Shown here: positions 1-11,753 of the stretch, piece after piece
Position numbering within the stretch: the stretch's first letter is position 1
Layout of the letters: each line of letters opens with the position of its first letter
Assembly: GCF_020509005.1 (NCBI RefSeq)
Contig: NC_063016.1
Location: 744,001-808,000 of the forward strand
DNA length: 64,000 bases
Reading direction: 5' to 3'
Source: Fulvia fulva
Taxonomy: Eukaryota; Ascomycota; Dothideomycetes; Mycosphaerellales; Mycosphaerellaceae
Program-made: the position numbers and the translations under genes
Notes under the pieces: generated by a model
Database searches by the model: none
What the model saw: the letters and a program-made list of their open reading frames with translations, nothing else
Told to the model about the DNA's origin: nothing

Positions 1-627
1 TCACTACCACCAGAACTCCGCTCCTGCATCTACTCCCATCTCCTCCCAACCGGTACAGCCCTGGAGTACGACCACACCTGGTTCTACGACATCTCCACCG
101 GCCAAGGACTAGCAACCGTAACATCGCACGCCACAGACGACGCACCTCACCTCCCAAACGTGGCAACTTTGAACAACATCTGCCACCTCATCCGCCACGA
201 AGTCATCGACCACTACTTCAGCCGCAACACTTTCGTCCTCGCTGAGGACAACCAGACAGACCGTCTGGAGAGGTGGTTACACTGCAAGTCAGAAGCGGCG
301 TTTCGCTCGTTGCGGCGGGTCGTCATTGAACACTGGGCCGTTTGTGGTGGGACGCTTGAGCATGGACGGGATGAGTGTTTGAGGCGCATGTTTGTGGATC
401 TGGAGACGTTGGAGATGAAGCCTATGCGTGATGTGGGTGGACATGAGGAGGAGTGGAGTTGTGCGCAGTGCGCGGTAAGGGCTGAAGGCTGGCCGGCGGA
501 GGTGCAGAAGGATGTAATGTTTGAGGAGTTGAGGAAAGGGTGGGAGTTTGGAACAATCGGAGCGGGAGATGTGGAGCGGTTGATTGCTGTGGTGAAGGAT
601 GTTGGGAATAGTGCGAGGAGTGCTTGA
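1..627 (+). CDS. F-box/2EXR-like protein, 3' part only
   Basis: The frame is open from the first base of the window to a TGA at 625-627, so the gene starts outside. About 208 residues are visible. They begin SLPPELRSCIYSHLLP, the leucine/proline opening typical of fungal F-box-like and 2EXR domains (LP.ELR..IY..LL). The rest has the usual pattern of these proteins: a line on whether the residue chain returns to the parent fold (NICHLIRHEVIDHYFSRNTF) and a variable helical C-terminus. No catalytic residue is seen. The cellular role is unknown; such proteins are abundant in Dothideomycetes and mostly uncharacterised. An antisense frame (213-647) is judged a shadow. Confidence 0.6.
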   Translation, partial: SLPPELRSCIYSHLLPTGTALEYDHTWFYDISTGQGLATVTSHATDDAPHLPNVATLNNICHLIRHEVIDHYFSRNTFVLAEDNQTDRLERWLHCKSEAAFRSLRRVVIEHWAVCGGTLEHGRDECLRRMFVDLETLEMKPMRDVGGHEEEWSCAQCAVRAEGWPAEVQKDVMFEELRKGWEFGTIGAGDVERLIAVVKDVGNSARSA

Positions 628-771
628 GGTGTGTTGAGGAGAATCATTTGTTACTGCGGTTGCTGGGGAGTGCGTGGTGGAAGGAGAGTGATGAGAGCGA
701 TGTTCATTATTGCTTTGGAATAACAGTTTGCTACTGCAGTGGCATGCTGTCGATGTCTTGATATAAACGTG

Positions 772-1809
772 CTAATCATGCACCTGTCCTCTTGCGCCTC
801 CCATGTGCCAATCGCGGTCAACATCCAGCCGTGCCTGCTCGCGAACATAGGCTGCAGCTCGTCTCTGACGTTCCTCGTCTTCGGAGTCAGTGTCGGACTC
901 ATACGCTGGTCGACATCCAGATCCATCCCCTCTTCGACCGCGATGTGATCGCGAGTGGTGCCTCCCACGAGTGTCTCCTGCTTGTTGCGGATTGTCAACA
1001 ATAACCACATCCGGGCTGGCTCTTGTCTGCGATCCTTCGCCAAACTTCTTGTGTGCCATCCATATGCACAGAGAGCCACCAATGATGTCAAATGCGCCGA
1101 GAAGCATACCAAGACGTAATGGTGTGATGATGCCTTCAACGCCATCTTGCTGTTGAACACGGTCTCTGAGATTTTGCAGGTAGCCAGATTTTCTTCTGGG
1201 ACGATCTGCCTGATCGTTTCGGGATCGTACTCCATGGCCCCGGCCTCGCTCTCTTGAGCGGAGGGCCCTGCGCGGACTGTTTGACGCGTGAGATGGATTG
1301 CCTCTATATCGTCCCATCTCGCGCTGACGGCCTCGCTGTTCACATGGTTGACCAGCCATACGGTCGTCGTTCATGCGTGGGACTGGATCGACCGGAACGC
1401 CTTGTCTGTTTCCACGGCTGCGATCGCTGTTGCTGCTATTTGAAGACTTGTGTTTTCCTGAGTCATTGTTGTACACTCTACGGTGCATGCGGACTTCATC
1501 GATTTTGATGTCGTGGCCTGAGTCGTAACGTGGTCTCCTGAACACATCTTCGTGATACGGTAGATCCTGGTGCCCAGACTTTCGCCACCCATCGTGGTGG
1601 TCGTAATGCTCCGCGTAGGGGACGTATGCTGGATCGGGAAGTCGGTCCAAATCTGCGATGGGTACCTCTGTTTTTGGTTTCTGAGGACTAAGCCGTGGGC
1701 TCTCGACCTCTGACATTGGTGGTGGATACTTTGTGTGAGGTGGATGCTGCGACTGAAAGTATCTTTTGTCTGTCGGACACACTACTTCGACTTGAGTTGT
1801 GTTGGCCAT
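772..1809 (-). CDS. Hypothetical disordered protein with one membrane segment
   Basis: An intronless 345-residue frame starts at an ATG (1807-1809) and ends at 772. Residues 1-210 are polar, rich in Arg, Ser, Asp, Pro and His, and probably disordered. A hydrophobic stretch near residues 225-250 (GIITPLRLGMLLGAFDIIGG, then SLCIWMAH) could span a membrane once. The tail is again charged (ESDTDSEDEERQRRAA). I do not recognise a family. The composition and clean start favour a real gene over the shorter overlapping antisense-side frames. Function is unknown; a small organelle or ER membrane protein would fit, but this is only inference from the single TM. Confidence 0.6.
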   Translation of the reverse strand: MANTTQVEVVCPTDKRYFQSQHPPHTKYPPPMSEVESPRLSPQKPKTEVPIADLDRLPDPAYVPYAEHYDHHDGWRKSGHQDLPYHEDVFRRPRYDSGHDIKIDEVRMHRRVYNNDSGKHKSSNSSNSDRSRGNRQGVPVDPVPRMNDDRMAGQPCEQRGRQREMGRYRGNPSHASNSPRRALRSRERGRGHGVRSRNDQADRPRRKSGYLQNLRDRVQQQDGVEGIITPLRLGMLLGAFDIIGGSLCIWMAHKKFGEGSQTRASPDVVIVDNPQQAGDTRGRHHSRSHRGRRGDGSGCRPAYESDTDSEDEERQRRAAAYVREQARLDVDRDWHMGGARGQVHD

Positions 1810-4059
1810 GGCTGATAAGACACTGAAAGTAAATAGACAGACGTGGAACCTAGAACATGAAGTAAGTTAAGTTGTGGCAGAACAAAGAAGTGGCGCGACC
1901 CTTTGCGTCGCTCTGGCAAACTGTAGGTGAGTACGCCAATGCAGTAACTCGCAATGCAATGCAGGTGCACGCTTCCACAAGTGCTGCAAGGCGCACTGTC
2001 AGGAAGACCGGCCACTGCATCAAGCTCCAACCTGGTTGTCTTGATGCCGCGACAATGGTTGCATTTCTAGAGACGGCACCAGGCCAGCAAAGCCTACCTC
2101 ATTGACCCAATGGCATTGGCTACCAACTGAGCTGTTCCGCGACTCGTGCCGTCGCGCGTCCAGAATCTGTACTTATTGATGCACTCAATCCTGGGGTATG
2201 TGGTTGGAGCATGGCAGACCTTTTCCAACCACATGCGTTACTTTCGCTGGCCGCCGAATCGTGGGACGCGAGGTAGTCAGCAACCGTACATTCTGGTTAC
2301 CGCTCTGCCAGGCAGTCTCATAGGCAGTCACGAGCTCTCTATTGACCAGTCAGGCGTGCATATGACTATGTGATTGTCTGCAGGATATGCAGCGACCTCA
2401 CAGCGCCCGTTCATGGACGATTTGGAGGATACTTTCCGCCCAGAGCTGTGTCAAGCCTGATCGCGAGCTCTGCATTAACGATTGATAGTTGTGCGGGAAC
2501 GATGTATCGTCTGAAAGTTGTTCGGACAAATGATAGACCACATGCCGCCGATCGTGCCGTGTAGAAAGCTGAATTTCTCCACAGCACAAGCGTGATTCAG
2601 AGACAAAGCTGCTACGTGAGGTAGGTGCAATATGCAGGCGTATTCCCTGTAAATCACGTCTCGTCTGGCCGAGCATGGGCCAAGCTCCAGCTCCGCGGCG
2701 TCGATGGATCATCCGTAGGCTTGGAAGCATGTCCGATGTGGCGGCCCGCTCTTGTTTGACCACTTTGGCCGGGCAGTTCACTTGTTATCGATGGGATAGA
2801 GGCGGCGGTCAGCGTCTGAAAACGACGGCATAGTATGACACCACGGCTGCTCTCTTGTGTGGACCGTTGCAGCACATCGCCACATTTTCCCGTTGCCCTG
2901 TCGTTAATGGGCGCCACGCTGCACTCGGTGTGCGAAAGCAAGTCATCCATGCACGACGAGGATTCGGTGAAGACTTCGGAAGGCGCGAGTCCTCACGTGA
3001 TTGTCGGCACGAGGTGGTGAATGTTCGGAATGGAGCGGTCTTGATGGGGTGTTCGGCGATCCTCTTCGTGTATTGCAGGACGGTGCAGGACGGAAGTGAG
3101 GTCGTTGTCGATGGCAAGGACTGAGGCAACATGGGACGGTCGGGAAGCTCCAGCGTAAAATGTGCTGTTGGCGGTTGTGAACCTCCAAAGGTAAGCGTAG
3201 CGGAGTGGAGCTCTCTACCAACCCTTCTAGACTGCAAAGTAGCGTGCGATCCACGCTACCGCTACCCGACGTACAGTGCTTATTATACGACGACATAGGC
3301 GTTAGCGACGAGTATATGTTTGCGAGTTCGCCAACAGGCACAGTGCGGTAGGTCACGTGACCCTAAAACTTGAAAGTTGACCAATCAGAGCGGGCGCCAA
3401 GGCTAGTTGAGGGCTGGTATAGAGCTTCACTCCCTCGCTGACGCCTCACCTACGTACTCGCAAGCTCGTACTCCGGTGTGGCTAGCGCTCGGTCGCTACG
3501 CTTAACAACAACATTCACTCGCAACTTTCCAGACCTCTGCCTCATCAAAATCATATGTGCTGCTCACTTTGTGGCCCCGCTCGCATGGCAGAAGAAATCT
3601 CTGCATTGCATCGTGTCAATCGATCAGGCTAGACATGAGCTGAATACGACCAGATATGTAGCAGTGCACATCGACCCAGCAGGAGACATCCAACTATACT
3701 CTGCTTGATCAGTATGGAGACAGTCCAGGCATTCGTCCAGTCCCAGGCTATGACTTTCCATTCGGCACCGTTACCCCCGGAAGGCACCATCATCCGCCAA
3801 GCCATGGACAATGGGCCATCCTCGGCGACATGCGAGGTTGTCGTTCTGGCTAGTGAGTCTCACCATTCGCCTATATCGCGGCTAGTACCCAACGGCCGAG
3901 GGAATGCGGCTAGTAGATCTCGTTGATGGTGTTATGGTGAGACATTCGTATGCGGACCAGTGTTGGCGCAGGCCAGGCTGTTAGTACAAAAGCGCCATGA
4001 GCCCTTGGAGATTCTTTCCATCCCTCGAAACCGCCTCAATCACCAACATCACAAGAAAC
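1810..4059. other. Intergenic region without a supported gene
   Basis: Many short overlapping frames occur on both strands, but none has a recognisable domain or a convincing start and splice pattern. The notable content is a promoter-like cluster near 3351-3421, listed separately. A stretch at about 3716-3860 reads as a Pro/His/Gly-rich peptide in one frame (DQYGDSPGIRPVPGYDFPFG) after a possible acceptor, but I could not find a matching upstream exon. Confidence 0.5.
3351..3362. promoter_or_regulatory. Perfect 12-bp CACGTG palindrome in a promoter-like region
   Basis: GGTCACGTGACC is its own reverse complement and contains the bHLH E-box CACGTG. A CCAAT box follows at 3381-3385 and a TATA-like TATAGA at 3418. 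The spacing looks like a plus-strand fungal promoter, yet no gene begins just downstream; the first supported ATG is at 4060. Which factor binds is unknown. Confidence 0.35.
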
Positions 4060-4715
4060 ATGAAGTTCTTTTCAGCTATTGCTGGCATGTGCCTTGTGGG
4101 CATGGCGACTGCGGTCGACATGGCAAAGTACTCTGCCGAGAAAGGCGTGGAGCCGGAGTTCCAGACCTACCTCAAGGAGTGCGCAGTTTCCTAAACCTTT
4201 TACATGTGACACTAGGCAGGAGTGAAGCTTACCATGTGTGTCTAGACTCTATGCATCAGCCGAGGATCCTGCATCCACGACAGGCTTCACCGACCGCTTC
4301 ACACCTGCTGGCCAGCTCATCGTCCTCGCAAATACCGCCAAAGGTGCAAAGGAGATCTTGGCTCTCAAGCGACAGCTTCTGCCAACTGAAGGAAACAAGC
4401 ACTGGAATCACTTCCCTAACGTCACATCGGTTGACTCGGAGTCAAGTGCGCAGAAAGTGTACCAAGTGCTTGGAGTCATCGAGACCACCTACGATCAAGG
4501 GAATTGCTCAGCTGCTTAGTATGTTCACTGGAAAGCTAATACCCTGTTCAGAGCTGCCACTGACTACGATGCGAAGTTATTCGAGCCGGTTCACTGTTAC
4601 AAAGGACAACAGCGGTGCAGTACAGCTCAACACTTACAAGGGTACTCTAGTTGCATACGACGACTTCGTCGTTCACCCTGATGTCACCCCGACTGCCATT
4701 GAGTGTGGGATCTGA
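4060..4715 (+). CDS. Secreted SnoaL/NTF2-like protein
   Basis: Three exons are proposed: 4060-4178, 4246-4518 and 4577-4715. Intron 1 runs GTGCGC to TCTAG; intron 2 has a perfect GTATGT donor and a CTGAC branch with acceptor GAAG. The product is 176 residues. MKFFSAIAGMCLVGMATA is a signal peptide, so the protein is probably secreted. The body follows a fungal SnoaL-like pattern: FTDRFTPAGQLIVL, then ILALKRQLLP, NKHWNHFPNV, the segment YYSSRFTVTKDNSG spanning the exon 2-3 junction, and LVAYDDFVVHPDVTP. The NTF2 fold forms a small cone that binds or isomerises hydrophobic ligands, but the substrate here is unknown. Splice sites were chosen because only they keep these blocks in one frame. Confidence 0.75.
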
Positions 4716-5337
4716 GTACGTCGGTAGCGCGGAAATATAGGCCTTTCGAGCAAAGAATATCTTTCGAAAATACTCTACCAAACTTGGCCTAGCCATCGAC
4801 TCAACAGTACGCCCGAAGCCTTGACACGGCATGCTCGTGGACTTTCGCTCTTTACGCAAGCTATGATGAGCGCTATACACCGTCAGGGCTTACGGCGGCT
4901 AGCTTTGAGATGTTGGTGAATAATATTCAAACACCAGGCGCCGCCGTATATCCTTAAGCGACTTGTGTGGCATAGTGGGGCCAAATTCCCGCAGGATCAT
5001 TGTATCTGGTGCTGATTGGTCTGTCGTCTCACTCACTTGAGGCACAGCACTTGCCACTTCAATCGACAGCACGGTGTGTACAGAACCATGCGATTGACCA
5101 GATAGGCGCCGAAAGTTCGATGTCTAGCCTGACTGGTCTGCCTAGCCATTCTATCAGCCGCTGCACAGTCGCCAGTGTTCGACTCGCTGAGAGCCACTCC
5201 ATCAAGACCACCCAGCTACCTCCTGGGGGCCCTCGCAAACATGCTCACTTTGTTTCGGCGCATACCTGACTTACCACTCTTTCGGTCTCCTTGGACTTCA
5301 AGGTCTCGCACCTCGTCTGCGATCACATCCGGGCATC
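4716..5337. other. Intergenic, nothing recognised
   Basis: No frame in this stretch has a domain, signal peptide or convincing gene structure. Confidence 0.4.
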
Positions 5338-5787
5338 ATGTACCCCGGCTCGCCACTGAGCAGTGCGTTGCTCTTCTTCATTCTCGTTATACAAGCCCTG
5401 GGAGACCGATACTGGGTAACTCCGCCGGACGCATCCGGTGCCTGGCCGAATCCCATCGTGTACGGCGACGGTTGGTGGATTGAAGCATGGTGGAGTGAAG
5501 AGCCGGCGGAGTGGGCTTCACAGAACGTTGTCCTATTTCAACACCCATCGGTGGCGCTCCTTCTCTTTGGGCTGGGATTCCTGCTTGCAAGACGTCGAAA
5601 ACGACCTGATGGCTCGATAACGAGGCAAGAAGTACAAATCCGGGACCCGAAGCTGTGGCATGAGGATCAGGTTTATGCTCCGCCAGCATTTCCAGAGTTG
5701 GAGTACAAGGAACCCGTGGTATACTCACAAGAGCTGAACACTACACGCAGTGCTGTTGAGCTGGAGGGCAGTCATTATTGTAGGTGA
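5338..5787 (+). CDS. Small type I membrane protein, possibly truncated
   Basis: The ATG at 5338 opens a 149-residue frame. Residues 1-22 look like a signal peptide (PLSSALLFFILVIQALG). A short Trp-rich outer part follows (DRYWVTPPDASGAWPNPIVY), then a short membrane segment (SVALLLFGLGFLLA) with a positive stop RRRKR, and a polar tail ending in a SAVELEG-like motif. This order (signal, WxxPP/G..W outer domain, TM, RRRK, tail ending in ELE) resembles a large family of fungal single-pass receptor-like proteins. Those normally carry a longer outer domain and a full 20-residue TM, so a piece may be missing here or an intron may have been overlooked. Function is unknown. Confidence 0.5.
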   Translation: MYPGSPLSSALLFFILVIQALGDRYWVTPPDASGAWPNPIVYGDGWWIEAWWSEEPAEWASQNVVLFQHPSVALLLFGLGFLLARRRKRPDGSITRQEVQIRDPKLWHEDQVYAPPAFPELEYKEPVVYSQELNTTRSAVELEGSHYCR

Positions 5788-6656
5788 AAGAGGTCGCATC
5801 AAAATATTTGGCTTGATATTGCTTGCGTTCGTGCGAGGTCTGATGCCGGGCCAAAATCTCCCAGCACGCCCCAAGCAAGCAGTGCTCATATGCCGCGTCA
5901 GTACCTACCGTACCTCGTTGAAATCCGTGCAACTTAAATGGGAGTGCGATTGCCATGTCTGACGTCGTCGACTCCAGCTTCCGGCACACTCATCGAAGGA
6001 ACGAGGCGGCCACTGCATAATGTCCACCACTCTTACCCACGCCCGGTCGCGAAGTGCCGCACTCAGCATTGCAGTCGACAGATGTGGCCTCCACTTCTTG
6101 GCCAGTTCACCATCTCCGCCGCGGGTCTCGAGTCTCAGCGTACGAAAGCCCTGCCAGCACATCAGCTCCAGCTCTGCTTCGGCATGCAAGAAATGCACAC
6201 CACTCGATCCAAGGTCCACACACCTCGTTTCTGGCCGACCTATTCATCAACGTACAGCATCATCAATCTGGCGGGATTCTGCCACCATGCCACCGTCGGG
6301 TGAAATTCTCCGAGCTACTGTATGCAGTATCTCTGGAGGTGCAGTGAGATGCGTCGGTGCTCTGGCTACACGGACTCGCAGTTGACATGGGCGTTCACAC
6401 GAGCGCAGACGACCTCGGTGTTCACATCTCGGCCGGCGTATCCTTCGCACATCATTTACACTCTCCGCTGGTTGAGATGATATCGTCTGCCTTTCTACTC
6501 ACTCATTGCCATTCGAGATGTGTCGAAGGCCACAATCAGAACATGGTCTCATTCATGATTTACGACTCGCAGATTCTCTATGGTTCTCTGCATCAGATAC
6601 AGCAGTACTCCGTCCACTCAGATACTCCTCGCAATTCCATCAGAAACCGGGCATGA
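5788..6656. other. Intergenic, nothing recognised
   Basis: Several overlapping plus-strand frames of 70-120 residues occur between 5938 and 6650. They differ in frame, lack domains and look like chance frames in GC-balanced DNA. Confidence 0.4.
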
Positions 6657-9600
6657 CTATCGTTCAAACATGGTACTCTTCTCCACATCCGCATCCGTAC
6701 TCTTCACGCTCGCCGCGCTCGAAGCAGACGCTTTTGGCTCCGCCGTGATACCTTCACCCAGCAGATCCATTTCCTTGCCCTTGCCACTGTCTGTCTTGAG
6801 CGTAGAGTCCGTACTCTGCTTCTCCGTCACACCAGCATCAGCTTCGGCGGCATCGAGGAGATCATCCCTGCCATGGTCCTCGCCGTCATCGTCTTCGTCG
6901 TCATCCCCGGTGCCTCTGGTAGATGCGCCTCGATCAAGCTCCTTCTGTGCTTCGTCCATACGCCTCTTGACTTCTTGCGCGACACGCATACCGTCGGTAA
7001 CGATGTTGTCCAGCATACCTCGCAGACCCTTGCCCGGCGCAACGACGCCTGCTGCAGATCCTCCGACCATAGCGCTGCCCTCGCTGAGTTGTGGTATGGG
7101 TGCGCCTGAACCTGGCGGTGCGCTATGTAGGCCGAGGAATGATGGCGAGGTCAGCGTTGATGATGGAAGAGGTGCATCAGCAAGATGGAAGGAATTCGCG
7201 AAGCCTGAATCAAAGAAGGATTCGAGGGTCTCGTCGGCCAGAATGAGCATGCGGAAGGTCGGTAAGGTGATGTGCACTGGGCTTGAAGGATCCAGTGCGG
7301 CATTCGCCTCCACGTGTTTTGAGCTTTGTCCAAAGGTGTTCGTGCTTGGGCGTGAAAGTATGCTGTCGTCTTGGGCTGACGAGGAAGCGGCACCGTCTGT
7401 TCCTAGTGGGTTATCGTCCGTCGGCTTGAGCTCTTTGTCGCCATCAAGATCCAGAAGATCGTCTTCCTTCTCCCCACTGATGTCGACCTTATCAAGTCCG
7501 TCTGTGATTTCCTTCTCGCCTTGTCTCGACGAGTGATCTGGATCAGCATATTCGAAGCACCTCCTGATGAAGGCAGAGACTGCCGACAGGAACTGCTCGT
7601 CTTTTGATAAAGGTATACCGTCTTGGAGAACCTCGGCGGCGCCGCTCTCAACACCTCGTCTTGACAAGAATAGTAGTGCTTCCGAGATGCGTAGTATACC
7701 CTCGCGATCCACTTTGCCATCGTCATCGTCGTCGTACAGCTCGAAGAAGTACGATATGGAAGACATGATGTCGCGATTCCCTTTGACGGGTGCCAGCCCG
7801 TAGACAACGTTCTGTAAGGTCAAAAAGCCATTGTCATCTCGATCACACTTCTTGAACAGCCGAAGTAGGAACTCATGCTCAGCTGGCTCCGGTCCTGCTC
7901 CCCACGGTGAGAGATTCATGTTCTTCATTCCACGTAAGGTGTTTGCAAAGTATCCGCCAGGGCCGCTTGCATTCTCTTTGCTCGGCGATGAGGGCGAATC
8001 CGTTATAGCCCACTTCGCAATGCCAGCCAGAAACTCACGGAATGCATCGTAATCCATAGCTGTGGCACTGCCGGCAAGGCCAATTCTGCCCATCTCGGGT
8101 GCGTTGCCAGGTACTCCAGTGGCAAGCTCGGTGGCTTTCAGCTTTGCTTGCCTGGCCTTCCTGTCCGTTTCTGCTTGGATGTACTGTGCTCGTTGCTGTC
8201 GCTCGTACAAGACGGTGTAGAATCGATCGTACAGGAATCCGAGGTCATTAGTCGAAAGCTTCTTGCTTTCAGGTCCAAGGTTTCGAATTGATGTCCGCTT
8301 GGCGAAGGACTCAATGTTGTCCAATACAGCTGCTTTATGCTTGGAGCGCTGTTCAGAGATGGTATGCTGGGTGATACCCTCGAATTCCTTGAAGGCAACT
8401 ACCATGAGCGCCTGGAAGTTAGTGATCGCTCGGTGCTTCGGGTTCTCACTCTTAGGATGAGCCGATTCACCAAGACGAGCAAAATAGTTCTTCAGAACAG
8501 AAATAAAGGTTCCATCATCCGTGGCATCGAGAAGCTCCTCGCCATTGACCCGCAATATGGCTAGACCGACCTGAAAGAGGACCTTTGGGCCTTCCAAGAA
8601 GAATACATCCAGTACCCGGAACGCAAATATAAGTGGCATGCTGTTGATGTACAGGCTCAAGAACCACGGAAGACTGACAACACTAAGCTGTACGTCATTC
8701 TTGACGAGATGGTCCCATATTATTGGCATGGTCTTTTCGACCAGGCTTTCGAATACTCGTTGGTCGAGTAAGGTGCCGTACATGGTGGTAGAGTAGTAGC
8801 CCGGGAGCAAGCGGTCACAAAGTATCGAAAGAAGATAGAAAGCTTGTGTCTCGGAGAGATAGCTGAGAAAGGACTTACATTAGCTTCTCTTACATTTATG
8901 AGGAAAAGTGGGCTTACATACATCAGCAATGCTGCCACGACGATGTTCATGGCCTGGCAATATCCGACCTCGGCGTTAGTCCAACTGTAGGCGGTCAATA
9001 CTCGTCGAAGGCGGCCAATGCCCTCTTCACTCTGGAAGCCAGCATATTCCGGCAGACTTCGATTGAGATCCTTCTCGATCTCGTCAATGGCGAGCGAGCC
9101 TTGGCCTTCGTGCTTTGCGAGGGTCTCCTGGTACAGCTTTGGCTTCTGCAGACGTAGGTAGAACGACCCAGAGGTCAACTCCCAAATCTCCCCTCGCAGC
9201 AGATTGGGCAGACCAACTCGTATCAGCCGATGGAAGTCCGGCTGTCGCACTAGCGTTGTGTTGCGCCCGTTCTCTTTCAAGTATTCGTGCCATAGCCTCA
9301 TCTTGCTCCGGTCTCGCAGTCTTCTTGCATTGCCGGGGTACTTGAAGATGGTCCCAAGACCGGTATCTGGTGCTGCCCGTGGGGTCCCATCAGGCTTGTT
9401 CTCCGCTGGGGTTGCCTCAAACTCGTCGTAAAGGAAGTATTCAGAACAGCACTCTTGCGCGACAGTCCTCATATTGTCCACTTCCTTGATGCCCTGTCTG
9501 AGACCTCTCTTAAGACCATCGCAGAAGCGCTCGCATTGTTGTCTGCTGCCTTCAAGCTGAACCGTGAGTTTCGGCGGAGCCGGAGCACCTGGCTTGTCGT

Positions 9601-10102
9601 CGCCGTTGCCTGGTTCGAAGCCGTTCCATGTCGCTATCGACAGAGCAAACATGTAGCTCTGGGTGTGCAGCCTCTCCACGCGCCGCACAGCGCATAGTGG
9701 CAGTGTGAAGCCATTACCAGCTGGGCCGGTGCCATGCGTCCTGCCCGTGAAAGTGCTGCTTGCACTGGTGCTGGCGGTGTTAACGAAGGATGTCTGAACG
9801 GTGGAGAAGCAGAGGAACTGCTCGCTTAAGTGTAGTTGACCGACATAGTGTGTCCCTCGCTCTCTGTCCCAATTGCTCTTGTCCCAGTTCTTTGACGGAG
9901 CCGACTTGTCCCGCTTCTTGGTAGGTAGTGTAAGCTCGGCTGTGATCTCGTAGAGCGGGTTCTGCGAGTCTGGCAGGCGAAACTGGTGGCGGAAGAGTTG
10001 TGCTTTTGATGGTCTGCCAGAACTCGAATTACCCAAGGGACCGGGGAGTACAGCAGGATCGATGAGTGACTGCGCCTTCTGCACGAGGTTCTGGAGGAAC
10101 AT
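6657..10102 (-). CDS. Rab GTPase-activating protein, GRAM-TBC-EF-hand (Gyp2 / TBC1D9 type)
   Basis: Two exons are proposed, 10102-8922 and 8862-6657, joined by a 59-bp intron (GTATGT donor, CAG acceptor); the product is 1128 residues. The start is the ATG giving MFLQNLVQKAQSLIDP, the usual opening of this family. A GRAM-like region occupies roughly residues 35-170. The TBC domain starts near residue 296 (VGLPNLLRGEIWELTSGSFY). It has both catalytic fingers of the dual-finger mechanism: the Arg finger in IEKDLNR and the Gln finger in GYCQAMN. Two EF-hand-like loops lie near residues 740-800 (CDRDDNGFL and LYDDDDDGKVDREG). The acidic, Ser-rich tail is probably disordered. It should stimulate GTP hydrolysis by a Rab in vesicle traffic; which Rab is unknown. 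Confidence 0.92.
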
Positions 10103-10864
10103 CCTCACTGCTTAGTTTCCGGTGGGAGCAGCGACTTCATGTCGCGGTAGAACGGAGGCGCGTCTATCGCATAGCTTTGGAACAGTCGTGAATCAGTATT
10201 CAGGCCCTTCAATTTGTACAATGTCTCATCAATGTACAGGCAAGGTGTCGCAAACAATGTATGCAAGGTCGTCGGCACGCCAGGCAGACGTAAGATCCTT
10301 GTCACCAGTGGCTTGGCGAGTCGCGCTTTCCTTGACTCCACCTCCACCGTTCCCCTCCGACCTCCAAGATACACTTAGATGTCCCCATACTCTATACATC
10401 GCTCAAACTCGCTGGCAGGTCATAGCAACCTCGTTTGTCGTGACAACAACGGCACGCTCCGAGGGCCAACGCACCTGGCCCACAGCCCTTGCTCACATCT
10501 ACCTCCTGCCCCATCATGGATCTGCACTGCCAGACCATGCTGACTGGTACTGGGACACGAGGAAGCTGCTAACTCCACTGATGGACCGTTGTTAGTCGAT
10601 GCCTTGAAAGACTCGCGCGGCTTCCGTAATCACACGATGCGCTCTTGTCTGTCCATGATGGGAGGTGCGCATAGCTTGTTGACAAGGTAGGGGCAACAGC
10701 CAACAACCACAACCCGACACTCCTGACTTCAGATGAACACCAAAGCACCCAAACACACAACATCGATATCTTCGCATGCACAACCTTCATCATCGTTTGA
10801 ACCAAGTTGAACGCCATTCTTATCGTATCTGGACACGAACAGCTTACAACAACAATCCAAGACC
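10103..10864. other. Intergenic, promoter side of the RabGAP and the SRR1-like gene
   Basis: This is the shared upstream region of two divergently transcribed genes. Small frames on both strands (for example 10105-10374 minus) show no domain. Confidence 0.4.
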
Positions 10865-11753
10865 ATGGCGCGTGCAGCCCCAGGCGGCAGGTACCAGCTG
10901 TCGATTCCCGATCGCTTCATAAGGTGGTCGCTGCGCAAGTCGTACAAAAAGCAGCATCGTCTATGGATCGATTCACGTATGCGACGCACATGCGGCAGAC
11001 ATGTCATAAGCTCCTTCGTGGAGCAGCTTCGCGATTTTGCTGACCGACTCTTCTCATAGCATGCCGAACACGCCTGCTGACACAGCTAGATGAGCACTGC
11101 CCCGAGGGAGGATGGAAAATCACGGACTGTTTCTTGCTGGCTCTCGGGTCGCTATACAAAGGAGCTGGGACCTGGAAGAATTGGCTGGTGAGCACAAAGA
11201 GCAAAGTCTCTCTACCAGACTGTGGGCACCATGCGCACATTCCTCAATCCACACTGGTCGTCGGACACGCTATCAGTATGACTAACGCTTTTTTCTCCAG
11301 GGCATACCAAATAAGCGTAGACTTACACAGCTTGCCATCTTCATGGACATCGCGGCACACATCGAATCGGGCTTTGCAGTCATGGTCCCCCCAATGACCG
11401 TCGATCTCTACGCGCAAGATCCCGCATTCAACCCGGTCGACGAAGACTTTCTCAGATCCCTCAATTTCACGGTACTCAACAGTCCCGTTGCTCAGAGTAT
11501 CATCGCACCAAACAGTCTCGTCTTCGCACCATTCTTTGGCGACGACCACGAAATTATCGGCGCTGAAAGCAGCCGTCGGCCGGCGATATACATCGGCCTA
11601 CCACTTGAGGAGGCGTTGACCAAGTGTAGAGAAGGTCAAAGGTGCGGTCTATTCGGGTCGATCTCGTTCTAGCAGTGAATGAACACTAATTGTACTTCTT
11701 CAGAACACCTGGTCGGAGCTTTCATACGGAAAAGGCGCTGGAACTACGCATGA
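10865..11753 (+). CDS. SRR1-like domain protein
   Basis: Four exons are proposed: 10865-10976, 11060-11187, 11301-11634 and 11704-11753, giving 207 residues. The recognisable core is in exons 2 and 3: GGWKITDCFLLALGSLYKG, then a helix LTQLAIFMDIAAHI, VDLYAQDPAFNPVDEDFLRS, LNFTVLNSP, and RPAIYIGLPLEE. This is the pattern of fungal SRR1-like proteins (GLGSL, YAQDP.F...D..FL..LG). Plant SRR1 acts in light and clock signalling; the fungal proteins are largely uncharacterised. Splices 1 and 2 have good signals (CTGAC and CTAAC branch sites). The first exon and the last short exon (donor GTCAAA) are less certain. The product is shorter than most relatives I know of, so the ends may be wrong or the C-terminus lost. 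Confidence 0.65.

Noticed and set aside
651..1343. 230-residue minus-strand frame
   Set aside because: It overlaps the 345-residue frame (772-1809) on the same strand, has no domain, and its Cys/Trp/Leu mixture looks like an out-of-frame reading.
6580..7536. 318-residue plus frame opposite the RabGAP gene
   Set aside because: A Ser/Pro-rich antisense shadow of the acidic RabGAP tail; the opposite strand has a clear domain structure.
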